Positions 1 to 11,005 of a stretch of DNA of 24,412 bases are shown here, piece by piece (position 1 is the first letter of the stretch; each line of letters opens with the position of its first letter). The notes below the pieces were generated by a model. The model had not been told where the DNA came from and did not search any database. It saw nothing but the letters and a program-made list of their open reading frames with translations. Both the position numbers and the translations under genes were made by a program. Source of the DNA: Peronospora farinosa (taxonomy: Eukaryota; Oomycota; Peronosporomycetes; Peronosporales; Peronosporaceae); NCBI GenBank assembly GCA_947646735.1, contig CANTFK010000649.1, positions 1 to 24,412 on the forward strand. The letters are read 5' to 3'.

Positions 1-1165
1 GCACTTCTACGAAGTTGCCTCGTACTACGAGCACACACCTTATGCACAAGCGAGGAAGCGGTTAGACCGTCTTACCTTCGCGTGCGAGGGTGGATATGCG
101 GCTGGTCGACTGCTTTAGCAGTCGTACCACCAGTTGCCTCTCGCTTTAGCGAGAGTGCAACGAACTTCTTAACAAGAAGACACCGACGTCACGTAGAAGC
201 TTTTCGGCTTCTCGTGCGTGGTGCTTTTGATTTAGCAAATTCAAGACTGAGCTATATTTAATTAATTATAACTAAATATATACTTAACTACTGATTGGCT
301 ATATATATATATATATATATATATCGGATACGCGACTCTTTAGAAGCGTATCCTGTCGCATGAGCTTATATCTAGTTTTAAGAACGCAACTGACGTCTTT
401 CTGAGACGTCGCGATGCCTAGCTTCAACTAGCGTCATCCCTTCCCATGTGAATCCATAAATGGATATCACATTCACGAGGGTGGATCACATTTGTGTATC
501 GCACCCAAGTGACAGGTCAAAAGTAATCATGGATACTTTTAGACCAAACATTAAGTATATTACTTTATGTTTACGTGTAACTAGATGCCCAGTTACAGGT
601 ATGGTGCGCAAAGTCTACGCTAATAATATTGGATAACATTTTGCTTAAGAAAACCTAGTTACCTTAGGTAAACTGATAAGTAGAAACAGTGTGTATGAAG
701 GTCAATGTGGTACCTGTCGTTTCAAAGATAACTGTGTGCTGGTAGGTGAGCCCGTCGTTTCGACGGAAAGGTGCGAGCAAACCATAAATGTAGATTCAAG
801 TTATATTTAAGAAATGAATGTAAGTCAAACCGCTTTTTGATGCTAAGATCTTGAACGGAGATCTGTGTGCTTTATTAGTGCTAGTAAAAGGATATCTGCA
901 TCAAATTAGGGTGTGTAACCATCGTTGCAACGGTGCGAAGTAATATGTATAGGCATCTTAAAACGCAGCGATTGCTAGGGTGTTCACCCGTCGTTTCTTT
1001 GGACACGGTGAGTGAAGTCCGCTATTTGATATTCGTACCTCCTATCTCTTTACTTTGAATAATCTGGTTGACTCTAATATGTATGATACAATACATATGG
1101 GTAACTTCGCTTATTGTAATTGATTTTAATTCAATCTGATGACAATACTTGATTTTGCCATTTTT
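1..1165. repeat. Left part of a Helitron-like repeat, rich in short hairpins
   Basis: No gene is visible here. The stretch is packed with short inverted repeats. It continues, across LINE copy A, into 10600-11005. Part of it (about 1045-1165) aligns in the same orientation with about 24225-24340: both carry a TTTACTTT run, then TCTGGTTGACT, and further on TGATGACAA. A recurring unit, a short hairpin followed by GGTGCGCAA and TCTACGC-like sequence, appears near 600-625 and again near 10810-10830, with weaker versions near 750-780 and 920-940. This ties the two sides together as one repeat family. Naming it Helitron-like is inference from its outer end (see 10600-11005). No Rep/helicase coding sequence is present. 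Confidence 0.6.
300..324. repeat. (TA)12 microsatellite
   Basis: An uninterrupted run of twelve AT dinucleotides, preceded by one T, lies inside the hairpin-rich repeat. Confidence 0.95.
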
Positions 1166-1180
1166 AGTGTATTATAATAG
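1165..1180. repeat. Target-site duplication, 3' side of LINE copy A
   Basis: TAGTGTATTATAATAG here matches TAGTGTACTATAATAG at 10584-10599 in 15 of 16 bases. The pair brackets LINE copy A exactly: on the inner side one copy abuts the CT-rich LINE tail and the other abuts the ORF1 end. Confidence 0.85.
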
Positions 1181-1190
1181 AGAGAGAGGT

Positions 1191-1207
1191 TCAGATCGTC
1201 TATTTAC
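1191..1207 (-). other. Conserved 3'-terminal motif of LINE copy A
   Basis: On the minus strand this reads GTAAATAGACGATCTGA. The same motif ends copies B (14294-14310) and C (20182-20198). In each copy a different simple-repeat tail follows it. It is a candidate recognition site for the LINE reverse transcriptase, by analogy with other LINE 3' ends. Confidence 0.6.
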
Positions 1208-1217
1208 ATGGTGTTAA

Positions 1218-4200
1218 CTATGTGCAAGATCTCTGGAAAGTCCTGAGCCAGGATGTCAACGCCGGTTGGCCCGACTGTAAATCATGGCTGGTCACCGTTG
1301 AAAGCGGTGGCCCTCTAGGTTCGCGCTCGAGCAACTCGATGCATGCATATAGCAAAGCACCCGTTGTGGCGGACGCAACTTTTTGATGCTCTCTCTTCGC
1401 GATCGCTCGGAGCTGACAAAGGCACGAAGCCCAAAAACTGGCTATGCTGCTGGGAAGGTGGAGCGGGACTGCCTTGTAGACAGCGGCATTTCTGTCGACC
1501 CATATCCGTGTGTGTGACATATCGTTGCCAAGACGTGCCAAATTCGCGTCCAGACACGTTCGGCTGCATCCGTGTCATCCTGAAATCGGTCCGCTAGACT
1601 TTGCGTACGGTGCTCGGGTATGCTGTGAACCCTTCGTCTTGCACAGGCCACCACAAAGTGTTTGGTCGCTTGGCGGGTAACTTGTTGCCCAGTCCAGTGA
1701 CCAATAAGTTTGCCCCATAGCGCTGCAGCGCAGGCACAGTCCCAAAACAGATGACCAATGGTCTCCTCACTGCCGCTGCAGGCCGGTGCCTTTCTGCAAC
1801 TATTATTTTCGTACCTCGTAGCGTGATACAGATTTAATTGTCTGGTCGCCACCCTGTACCCTGTCCAGACTTGATACGGTGTGAGTCCATTACTATGATC
1901 CCACACTTGCCTCGGCGTTTGGCGGAGCGCTGCGCATTGCCATTCATCCGTCGTTGCAGATTTGGACAGTCGATCAATGAGAACGGAAAGTTGGCGAGCG
2001 AGAACCTTTTTATGGAACCGGAAAGCTTGCTTGCCTAAGGCCTTTGTAACGAAGTGATTAGACGTTGTGGTCGGCACAGACCAAGGAAACCGATGCAGCT
2101 GCGGGTGCGCTTCGAATACCAGACCCCAAGTTCTAATCTCACGACAGACCGCCTGGCGTTCCGATGGCGAACCGACAGTGAGCTCCGGCAGGAAGCCGTG
2201 ACAAAACCAGTGTAACCCATCATCAGCTTGGTGCAGAGTGACAGGCCGAGTTTGGCCGTGCTTGATATCCGTCGAGTGACCTTCGATAAGGCCTGCTCCG
2301 AGGAGCTTCCAGTGAAAACTGCGGAGACATGGTGGTGCCTGTCGTAGGCGTAGTGGCGGTGCCGCGTGCAACTCTGACCCGATAGGTAAGTCCGGGGATG
2401 AAAGCAAGATGGCTGTTGCCCACCGACGGAGTTTTGCGTTGGAATGAGGGCCGGGTTGGTCCTGAGGGATTGGTATTCGTAAAACGAATTCCGCTGGCCC
2501 CGTACGCCGGATGTGTAGTTGTTCGAGAGTGCAGTCCTCGATCCTGTTATAAGTAGTCCTGGCCAGCATGTTGCCTCCCTGGTCCCGAATCCATGGGTTC
2601 GCACTCCAGTTAAAAGTGGCCCAGAATCGCTGAATTTCCTCCGGCATATCACCATACCCCAGCAGCCGTATGGGGAAAGGGTCAATGAACGACAGTACCA
2701 ATTCGTCCCCCTCCCACCAGCTAATGGCTCGGTCAAGTAAGGCCGAGGAGTGGGCGTGCCTCCACGCGGTCACCTGGTCCTGTTGATCTGTTGTTGGGGA
2801 GAGCCGTTCTCCCAGCTCCTGCCTCAGCTCATGGCCTGGCGAACCTTCCCGGTTAAACGATGCCCGTAGTTTAGCCTGAGCCGAAGTCACTATTGTCGCG
2901 GTCGGTCCTTGATTGTTCCGGAAAGTCCACATTCGCCATGCAGTATAGTATTTATCCGGCTTCTGAGTAAGCCAAGCAAACGCGTGCTTTGTGCGTTGAG
3001 TTTTAACCGCTACCGAAACAGCCGCTAGTCCGATGCCTCCCGCTTGTTTTGGCGTCACAAGTAGTCCAGGATTAACCTTGTGGCGACTGCTTTCTGTCGT
3101 CGTCGCGTGCGCCCACAGGAATTGCTTGTATAGATTTTGCAGCTCTTTTTCCGCCCACCGAGGTAATTCAAAAACTATCGCGGTAAATAATAATGAGGGA
3201 AGCACGATGGAGTTGAGGATTAACACACGATTCTCCACGCTCGTTGCTACTCGTGTCGCTGTGAGAAGCCTCCTTTGAATTTTCCGGATCCGCTGGGCCC
3301 AGTTCTTGTTCACTAACTCCCCAGTTCCAACCTCATAGCCCAAGTATCGAGTTGTTGTGCCCGTGGGGAAGACCGTAATTCCCTCGTACCTCTCCAGCAT
3401 GACAGATCTATTCAGAAATATCAGCTGACTCTTTGCAGGTTGAACCTGTAGGCCAGCAAGAGCGCCAAATGCTCGCACAACATGTAACGCGTGGGGTATT
3501 TGCTCCGCTGTCTCGAGAAATAGGGTGGTGTCATCCACAAATGCTGAGTAAAGGTGGGTCTGCCCGGGCTGGCCGGGCGCTTGTAGCCCTTTAAGGTTGG
3601 GGTCTTGCAGAAGTGCTAGGCCGAGAACCTCAACTGCTAGCCAAAATAGAAGAGGTGCTAACGGGCATCCTTGCCGAATCCCTGACCGAACCTGTAGAGG
3701 TGTGGAATAACAACCATTTACGACGAAGCTGGCTGTCGTGCGGGTGTGAATACGTCGAATGAGGTCGATGAATCGCTCGTCAAAGCTGAACTGACGTAGA
3801 GTCGCGTACAGAAAGTCCCGGTCCACGGTATCATAAGCCTTCTTGAAATCCAGCAGCAAAATACACCGACTGAGTGCTGTCGGCACCTCCTCTTGCTCCA
3901 TTGCAGTCGACAGTTGAGCCATCATCATCATAACTGGTTTGGACATTTTGCGCCCGCGCACAAAGCCTTGTTGGGAGTCGCTGATGGCCCGGGGTAACGA
4001 TAGCTGTAATCTCGTTGCCAGTACCTTGGCAAACACCTTGTAGCTGGTTTGCAGTAAGGAGATCGGACGATAATCCATCGCGTCGTCCGAGTCACCTTTT
4101 TTCGCAGCGGGATTATTAGCGCCTCGAGAAACGAGGGAAGTAAATCCGCCCCATTGAGGATTTCATTGCTGATGCTGACTAGAGCTGGTACCAGCAGCGC

Positions 4201-6790
4201 TGACGTATCTTTATAGAAATCGTTGTTTAAACCATCCTGGCCGGCCGCTTTGTGCCGACTCAATCCTCGAATGGCTGAAAGCACCTCAGTCTCTGTAATC
4301 GGCTGTAATAATCGTTCATTGTCGTGATCCGTCAATTGCTGCTCCTTCGGGATCGTCACCAAATTCTTTAGAGCTGCAGGTAGTTCTTCAAGAGCTGTGG
4401 TACGGTGGCTGGAGCTGAGCACTGGTGTCCATTTAGAGGCAAACTTATCCGCAATGGACATGTGTCGCCCAAAAGCCTCCCCATGTCGCGCTCGCACCGA
4501 TGTTACCAGTTGGTTGCGTTCCCAATTGGCGACACGCTTGTAAGACCATTTCAACCGCTCCGCCGAACGCTCCAAATTTTCGCCCATTCGGAGGAGATGC
4601 TCCTCTCGCATTTCTTCCATGTTAGCAGAAATCCACTGACGACGCATCAGAAATTGTCGTCTGTTGCGCCGCCGAATTTTGCTAATAAATCACTTACGCC
4701 TCTGCTGTTCTCGTCGAGTAACAGCCCGTATGCAATTAATGCACTCATTAATATCCGCATCCCATGACTGCACTGTCGGCGTGCGTCCAACCGCCACACT
4801 ATCCATTTCGCGCAACAAATCCGCCAGAACGCGGTCTGGTTGATGAGCTTTTATGGGATACGCAGGTTGACGTCGCCTAGGAGGTTTCAAAGCGGACTGC
4901 GCGTCCCGTAAATGTAATTCCACTTGCTGATGGTCCGAGTATAGGAGAGGTGGTGTTGAGGATACCCAGATGACCTGTGGCGCCCAGTCATGGGGCACGT
5001 AAATCCGGTCGATTCTGCTGGCCTTTTCGTTGTTCCAATAAGTAAAATGATCCGTCGTATCCGCAGACTCATCGTCCTCTGCATGATCTCTTAAAAGCCG
5101 GGCATCACTGAGCCCCGTCGCCTGCAGCAGTCCTTCTAATGCTGGACTTTCCGGTCTGCTGGCCGAGCGTTGCCCCAGTCGATCTAATTGGGGACTTTGC
5201 ACGCTATTAAAATCTCCTAGTAGAACAGTGGTGCCCACAGGCATATTCCATTCCAGTAAGCCCGTAAAGAAATCTTCGCGCTCAGCCCGAATGTTAGGCG
5301 AGTATACATTGAGGATGGTCATGTCCTGTATTTTTACTCCGATGGCTCGCGGATTCCAGCGATGTTCATTCCACGCAGTGGCATCAGAAGCAGCCTGGGG
5401 CGTGAGTAAAATAGCGACACCCGCAGCCTTGGATGCGCCTATGCTCCAGAACGACATTGGGGCCTGAGTGACGTCCACATGTTTTCCCCATAGACGTTTC
5501 CACTCCATTTGTAAGTCAGAAACTTCCGCCGCGGTCGTGACGTGGGTTTCTTGAATGCACCACGCGATAGGACGTCGGTGGATCGGAGTTTTCCGCCAAG
5601 CCTCCATCCAGAGTTTTCGTGTGTCTTGTTTAAACCCGAGAACATTTTGGGTTATAAGCCGACGATCCGCTATTGGATGAGATGGGTGTTCTGAAAAGCT
5701 TGCATCGTTAAGTATTGATTGGCGTCCATAGGCATCCGCTTTAGCGATCGCAGATTTGAAGTAGGTAGTCTTCAGCGGTATCCGTAGAGAGCCCTTAGTA
5801 CTCAATAAGACTAGCTTCCTCCGTATGGATCAGTCCCGAGCAGAAAAATCGCTCGATTGCAACCCAATTAGCCGATTTCGTCGGGCTGTAATACGCTTTC
5901 TTATATCGTCCGTTCGTGATGATTAGTTGAATATGGGATCGAAGTTTGTCAGACACTCGTTTAGCCGTCGGTGCGCCTTTGACGAGCGCCGCTATTTCGG
6001 TGTCGTACAGTAGCGCGCACAACAAGTGCTGACTGAGCCGGGTTATACGCTGGGGATCGCATAATTTGAGTACATCGTCCCCCGCGTAGTTATGTGCACG
6101 GAGTAATTTCCAATCATCAGCGTTGTCAACTAGCGGCGCCAGCTTGGTATGATGACTGCGGTGCTGCGTATTAGCGATCCATTGATCAATCCATGCTTGT
6201 GTAGGCTGGTCCTTTAATTGTTTCCGATACGTCGTAAGCCCATCCGTTAAACATGAAAGTCGACTGTCTGTCATCCAGTGCTCAAAAACGGACACGTCCA
6301 ACATCTGCAAGAGCTCCCCTGGAAAGACGAAACGCTTGACATGCCACAGTAAAAGGTCCGATGCATGCCGGGCTACCCTCTGCCACTCTATCGTAGAGCT
6401 TTGAGCTGTCGGGAAAGGGATGTGGGCGGGATGTGACCACCCCTGAGCTAGTGTCTCCCACGTAGCTGCCCAATCATCTCTATCTATGCGCTCAGAGGCG
6501 TCCACATTTGTGATCTGCGACGTAATTGTGTCGTGTCGTCCTTATTTTAAAATAGCATCATTGTGCTGGTGTCGCACCACAGTTCCAGTTACTATCCGTT
6601 CGTCTGGGGGGGCTAAATGGCCTCTTTTTCGAGCACCATCTGAAGTGTCTCGTACCCCCGCCGGAGGCGTGGTGGGGAGTGCTGGTAAAACCTCGTGCAC
6701 GCCCAGTGAACTGAAATCTTGACCCACGGTAGGTTGGTGCTGTACCAGAGCTTGACACTCCCCTACTGAGGTGCGGCTTGTGTTCGACAT
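1218..6790 (-). pseudogene. LINE copy A ORF3: endonuclease, reverse transcriptase, zinc finger (broken)
   Basis: This encodes the retrotransposition enzyme. It begins at the ATG at 6790. A segment with no recognised domain (about 6505-5800) is followed by an AP-endonuclease-like domain with TQNV, CIQETH, LLGDFNSV, SRIDRIYV and SDHQQV, which contains the expected catalytic residues. The reverse transcriptase follows, with YRPISLL, LLLDFKKAYDTVDR, GIRQGCPLAPLLF and the catalytic FVDD at 3530-3541. Near the C terminus is a zinc finger of the form C-x5-C-x8-H-x4-C (about 1736-1800). Breaks are: in-frame stops at 6542 and 4690, a frame change near 5800, one A too few in the run at 4097-4102, and a frame change near 1515 in a CA-rich run. 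The frame from 4078 to 1442 is open for 878 codons. The last residues, SWLRTFQRSCT, match the end of copy C. Confidence 0.88.
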
Positions 6791-6791
6791 A

Positions 6792-8578
6792 TCATGAGGA
6801 CCGTTGCCATTTGTCAGTAAACCTGGCCGGAGGAAAACAGCGACGGTCGAGGTTAAGAGCCATGTGGCCCGCCGCTTGAAGCTGGCATTGCCAAAGCCTC
6901 AACCTTTCTTTCGTAATCTGCATGCGCTGAGTTAGAGCGAGTTCGGCCTCCTCGCCTTCCGCCCCCCTTAATACCGCTGCAAACTGTTGCTGAGCCGGCA
7001 GTGCCATTGTCATCGCTGCCGTTACTACCCCTTTAATGAGGTCCTGAGACCGCGTTGGCTCGTCAATTCTAAAGAGCACGTGGAGATCGTGGTGTAAATC
7101 GGGGTGCACCGAGCATCCCTGTAACGCGGCCCAAGCCGCGTCTGGTGTACCATTCCAAGAATCTGGGTCCCATGGATCTTCCATCGGAGCATCCACCGGT
7201 GCCGTCCTCAGCGCTAGGTGTGGCTTACTCGAGTTTGCGTGCGTTACCGCAGGAAGGTCCTCAATCGAAACCGGAGTCTTACATTCCACTTCCTCCGCAA
7301 AGTCTGGGAGCTGTCTGGTGCGACCAGTATGGAGAAGCGCCGAGTAATGTCGTCCCCAGAAATGCAGCAGCAGGGGTGGTTGTCCGGGATTCTCGATCTT
7401 GGCTGCCACGACTTCGTCTATTAAATCCATCAGTGACAGTGTATATTCCGCAGCTGTCTCTAAAACTCGTCGATTGCGTGTGATCGTGGTTGGTATAAAT
7501 TTTTTGCACTGCCACCCCTGTTTCGGGCCATCTGATTGCTGCAGTATATAAATTTTCCGTTGCAAAAAACTAGCTGCCATGCCGACCGTGTCACTTCCCC
7601 CCAAGTGTCGTCACTTACTTCCACTGCTCTGTTGGAAGAGCTGTTAGCAAAATCCTCGAGGAACCAACGCATTTGTGTGGCCGACTCTTGTCTCGTCATG
7701 GAGGTCCATCCTCGCTTAACATTAGCAAGCGCCTGCACTCGATGGTCATGGGCGAGTTGACCTTCTAGATCTAACAGCCCTGAAAGTTTGATGCCTCGTT
7801 TAAGGCTGGCAGTTAGCAGCTCCAGTGTGTTTCCTGGTCCGTCCAAAGTTGCGTCTGCTGCCGCCTGTACTATTGCCATAGCCATGCAATTTCCAGTCGC
7901 CGGCGTGACGACCGAACGGACTCCCAACTGAACTTCTACCTCTGCCAATGTTGCTGGTGAAGTTGTCGATCTTGCGCCCATCGGCAGCGATGGAAATTTC
8001 GTGACCGTCTCCCCGGTGACTAGCTTTTGAAAAGTCTTTCTCTCTTTCTTCTTGTGCGTTAGTATAACGGGTCCCGTTGCAGCCGGTGCTGGGCCGCGCA
8101 TTGTCGCTGCCGATTTTCGGTGCTTGTCGTCGGATGAAAGACGAGACCTTTCGGTGTGGCCATGTCCTTTATTAGATTCCGTCGTCAAATCGACCACAGG
8201 TGACTTCAAAGGTTTCGCCACGCTATTGCGCTTAGTGTCAACTTTTCCTTCCGTCGTCGTCCTCCATGAGCACCTGATATACTCCGGACGTTGATGCTGA
8301 GGCAGCAGTTGCAACCATTTTCTTTACCCACTGTGATTGTGATCGCCCCCCTTTGTCTGCCTTCGTGAGCCACGGTTGCTGCGCGGGGGGGATGGTTCCG
8401 GTTGCAGGTGGACATACTTAGCTCCTTGTTCTGCCTGAGGAGCGCTGCTCGTCCCATAAATCACTGGTAGAGTGTGCCCTGGAGAAGTCTCAGTGACGTC
8501 GACGGACCGAGTCGGTGTTACAGCTGCTTGGGCCGCCCCTTCCGCTTCCTTTTGGAGCTTCAGCCGTTGAACCGCCAT
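6792..8578 (-). pseudogene. LINE copy A ORF2: OTU-like cysteine protease domain (broken)
   Basis: This starts at the ATG at 8578, which overlaps the end of ORF1 by 19 bases. The first 90 or so residues are low-complexity and basic. An OTU-like core follows: TPATGNCMAMAIVQ with the candidate nucleophile Cys at 7886-7888, a tryptophan-glycine (WG) pair near 7600, a hydrophobic strand RKIYIL, and LLLHFWGRHYSALL with the candidate catalytic His at 7347-7349. These match the order of conserved elements in OTU deubiquitinase-type peptidases, but the Cys motif lacks the usual Asp before GNC. The frame has a stop at 8324 and lacks one G in the run at 7597-7602, between Cys and His. The C-terminal part (about 7270-6800) has no recognised domain. 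A role in removing ubiquitin or in self-processing would be inference. Confidence 0.68.
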
Positions 8579-10562
8579 AGCCTTAATTCTGCTATACTCG
8601 AAAACGGTTTGGCTAAGTCGGCGAGATCAAGAACATCCGCTTCGGTCACCACAATACCACCAGGTCCCTGCAACTGATCGTCGGTGAACCGACATCGCGC
8701 TAGGGTGTGCCCCAGGTTTCCGCACTGCAGGCATTGTATGCGGTGGCCAACGTTTGGGTGTTTAACGATGATGGTTGTGCCAAACCAAAGTACCCGAACC
8801 ACCCCATTTAAAAATGTCGGGCATCCTGCCAGTTTGAAGGTGACTCTCCAAATTGTAGACGTCCGAGAATCCGGGGTATGCGTATCCATATCTTCCATGT
8901 CAAACTCCGTTGGAATCTTTGCCTTTAAATAGGCCGCAATTTGCCCAATATCATTAAATCGGGTAAGGTTGTGCAACTGCACCGTGTATTCCACCCGTCG
9001 CCCGGTAGGTGTCCCATTAAGACCTTTCTGCCGAAGCCAAACCGACCCCTTCTCTGGCCTGTGGGCATTGACGAGCTGGTACACGCCACCGTAATACGGT
9101 ACTCGCACCTCTTTGTGGTGTTCTGCCGTCTCCCTAGTAAAGAAATAAAAGTGAATCGATTTCGTGACTTGGTCGTAGCTTATCGTCTTCGTTTGACTTA
9201 ACATGCGATGTAGCGCATGAAGATTGATCCGTGCAAGTTCCGCCGACTCCAATATTGCCTCCGTAATTGCTTTTGTAGTCTGCCTGTTCGCTTTAACCGC
9301 TCGGGATATATCCAACCGTAAAACTAGTTCACCTTCCACTTGAGCCTGGATCGTGCTGTACAGACGTAGCCGTTCCTCACTCTTAAGAACTTGTTTGATA
9401 AAGGCAGGCATACGACGACATGCCACCGTGCCTTCAACCAACCCGACGATTATCGCCCATTCATCATCAGTACCTGCCCGTACTTGATGATGTCCTGCCG
9501 GGGCTGCGGGCGCTGCACACATCGCTTTGAAACGTTCAATTTCTGCGCATGTGAACTTCTCGGGACATGACACATGAAATCATCAAAGGTCTGAGAACTG
9601 GCGCGCTCCGGTTGCCGACGTGGTAATGACTCTCCATGTTGGACTACCTGAGTTCACTGGTTCAGAACGGGGGCATGAGCCCATTTATGCTTGCTGGCTA
9701 GACGGCGGATAATCTCCTTAAACGCCCACTTTGTAGTCAATAATTCATGCGTGATGGCCTTTGCCATGATTTTCCACTCCGCAAAGCCCCCCTTGCCCTT
9801 AACAAAGACTTGCTTAAACAGGCCCAGCAGACTTGCCGTCTCCGCTACGCTCAGGGTAGGAAAGCGTTTCCTTTCAGTAGGCAGTGCTTCCGCTTTACAC
9901 GGGACTGTCTTGTATATGTCCGCAAACAACTGTCGCACTGTCGTGCACCATGCGTCGACCTGTCCCACATTGGGCGAGGCGATCATGTCTTCCACTAGAG
10001 CCGTAACATTTCCGCCGACGTTGCGTGTAGCGGAATTGGCGCCTGCGCTCTGGTGATTTGCCGGTTTGTGCTGGCTGGGTTGCGGCAACAGATCCTCCAG
10101 CTCTTTCATTTGGATCCTCTGCCCCCTTATTGTCGATGAAGCCTCCCTTGTATCGGGTGGACCCTTCACTGTCACTGCCTGTTTCTGTTGAGCATGTCTG
10201 CTGCTCGGCTCTACCGGCTAATGAGGCGTGGTAGATTCACTGTCACCATGGCCCGTAACCACCGATGCCGGAGATACAGCCTGGCCGGAGAAGATGGATC
10301 CACCAGGTTCCACGGCACCCTTGGCGCCGTTGTCATTCCGAATAGCCACTGCCGCCAGAACTGCGCCTCGGTTTGAGCTGTCGTCCAGTATGTCGTCGAC
10401 GACGCCCTGTCCGTTGGCTGGGCCGTTCCCTGTCGTCGTTGTCGACTCGGCCTTTTCATCCCCCCTCCCGGAGGAGGTAGGTGAGGCGGCCTCATTACGC
10501 TCTCTCTTGTAAGCCAGTGAAGACCGTTCCTTTTGTACTCCAACGTGACCAGATTTGATCAC
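8560..10562 (-). pseudogene. LINE copy A ORF1: nucleic-acid-binding protein with CCHC knuckle (broken)
   Basis: ORF1-type proteins of LINEs coat the RNA. The N-terminal third (10562-9654) is polar and Ser/Thr/Gly-rich, with a helical block near its end. The C-terminal part (9573-8560) ends in the zinc knuckle CLQCGNLGHTLARC at 8692-8733, a canonical C-x2-C-x4-H-x4-C. Ahead of it is a block that could be an RRM-like fold (VTFKLAGCPTFLNGVVRVLW), but this is not certain. In-frame stops lie at 10218 and 9654, and a frame change lies near 9560 (the downstream frame resumes at PEKFTCAEIERF). No ATG opens the frame; the first codon after an upstream-open run is GTG at 10562. Its last codons overlap the start of ORF2. 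Confidence 0.8.
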
Positions 10563-10583
10563 TGCGCCGCAAATTGGGGAGTA

Positions 10584-10599
10584 TAGTGTACTATAATAG
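10584..10599. repeat. Target-site duplication, 5' side of LINE copy A
   Basis: TAGTGTACTATAATAG is the partner of 1165-1180, with one C/T difference. Confidence 0.85.
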
Positions 10600-11005
10600 C
10601 ACTAAGCCCGTATTTAAAACGTATAAAAAGCATTTGCCTTGTCTAATATAGAAGATTTAATTATATTGAAGGGTCTAAATGTAGGTACTTAACAGCTTTT
10701 TGCCGCCTTTCAAAGCTGAATTCTGTAACGGAGACCTGCTCGCAATAATATTTCAGGAAATCGTCAAACCGAATTTAGATCTGCCAGTCGTTCCGACCGA
10801 TAGGTGCGCAAGTTCTACGCAATTAGTATGGACGTAGGTAATTATACCATATATTTGAAAAATCAGCATATAATATTATCTATGCAAAATACAATATCAG
10901 CCAATGCAAAAAATCAGACAATAATGCAAAATTTGCCAATGCGAATGCCGGAATAGGAGCACTACGGACGGACGGACGGACACACTTCTTTTATTATATA
11001 GAAGA
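10600..11005 (-). repeat. Right end of the Helitron-like repeat split by LINE copy A
   Basis: The minus strand starts near 11005 with TCTATATAATAAAAGAAG, then GTGTCCGTCCG repeats, TAGTGCTCC, and several GCATT-containing subterminal repeats. About 145 bases (10860-11005) match 24029-24165 in inverted orientation. A TC-initial, AT-rich terminus is typical of Helitron 5' ends, and that is the basis of the name. Neither the 3' terminus nor a Rep/helicase gene is in the window. GGAC repeats occupy about 10965-10981. Confidence 0.6.

Larger units (their letters stand above)
1181..10583 (-). mobile_element. LINE copy A: long APE-type non-LTR retrotransposon with OTU-like domain
   Basis: A non-LTR retrotransposon of about 9.4 kb on the minus strand, bounded by a 16-bp target-site duplication. 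In transcript order it carries ORF1 with a CCHC knuckle, ORF2 with an OTU-like cysteine protease domain, and ORF3 with AP-endonuclease, reverse transcriptase and a C-terminal zinc finger. After the last codon comes a short 3' UTR with GTAAATAGACGATCTG and a CT-repeat tail, with no long poly(A). There are no LTRs. The 5' end lies only about 20 bases before the open ORF1 frame, which has no ATG at its start, so a small 5' truncation is possible. The length is large for a LINE. Several stops and frameshifts make this copy non-autonomous as written. The clade is not assigned. Confidence 0.9.

Noticed and set aside
1..1165. CRISPR-like or tRNA/rRNA array
   Set aside because: Hairpins differ in sequence with no identical repeats and spacers, and no tRNA or rRNA signatures were seen.
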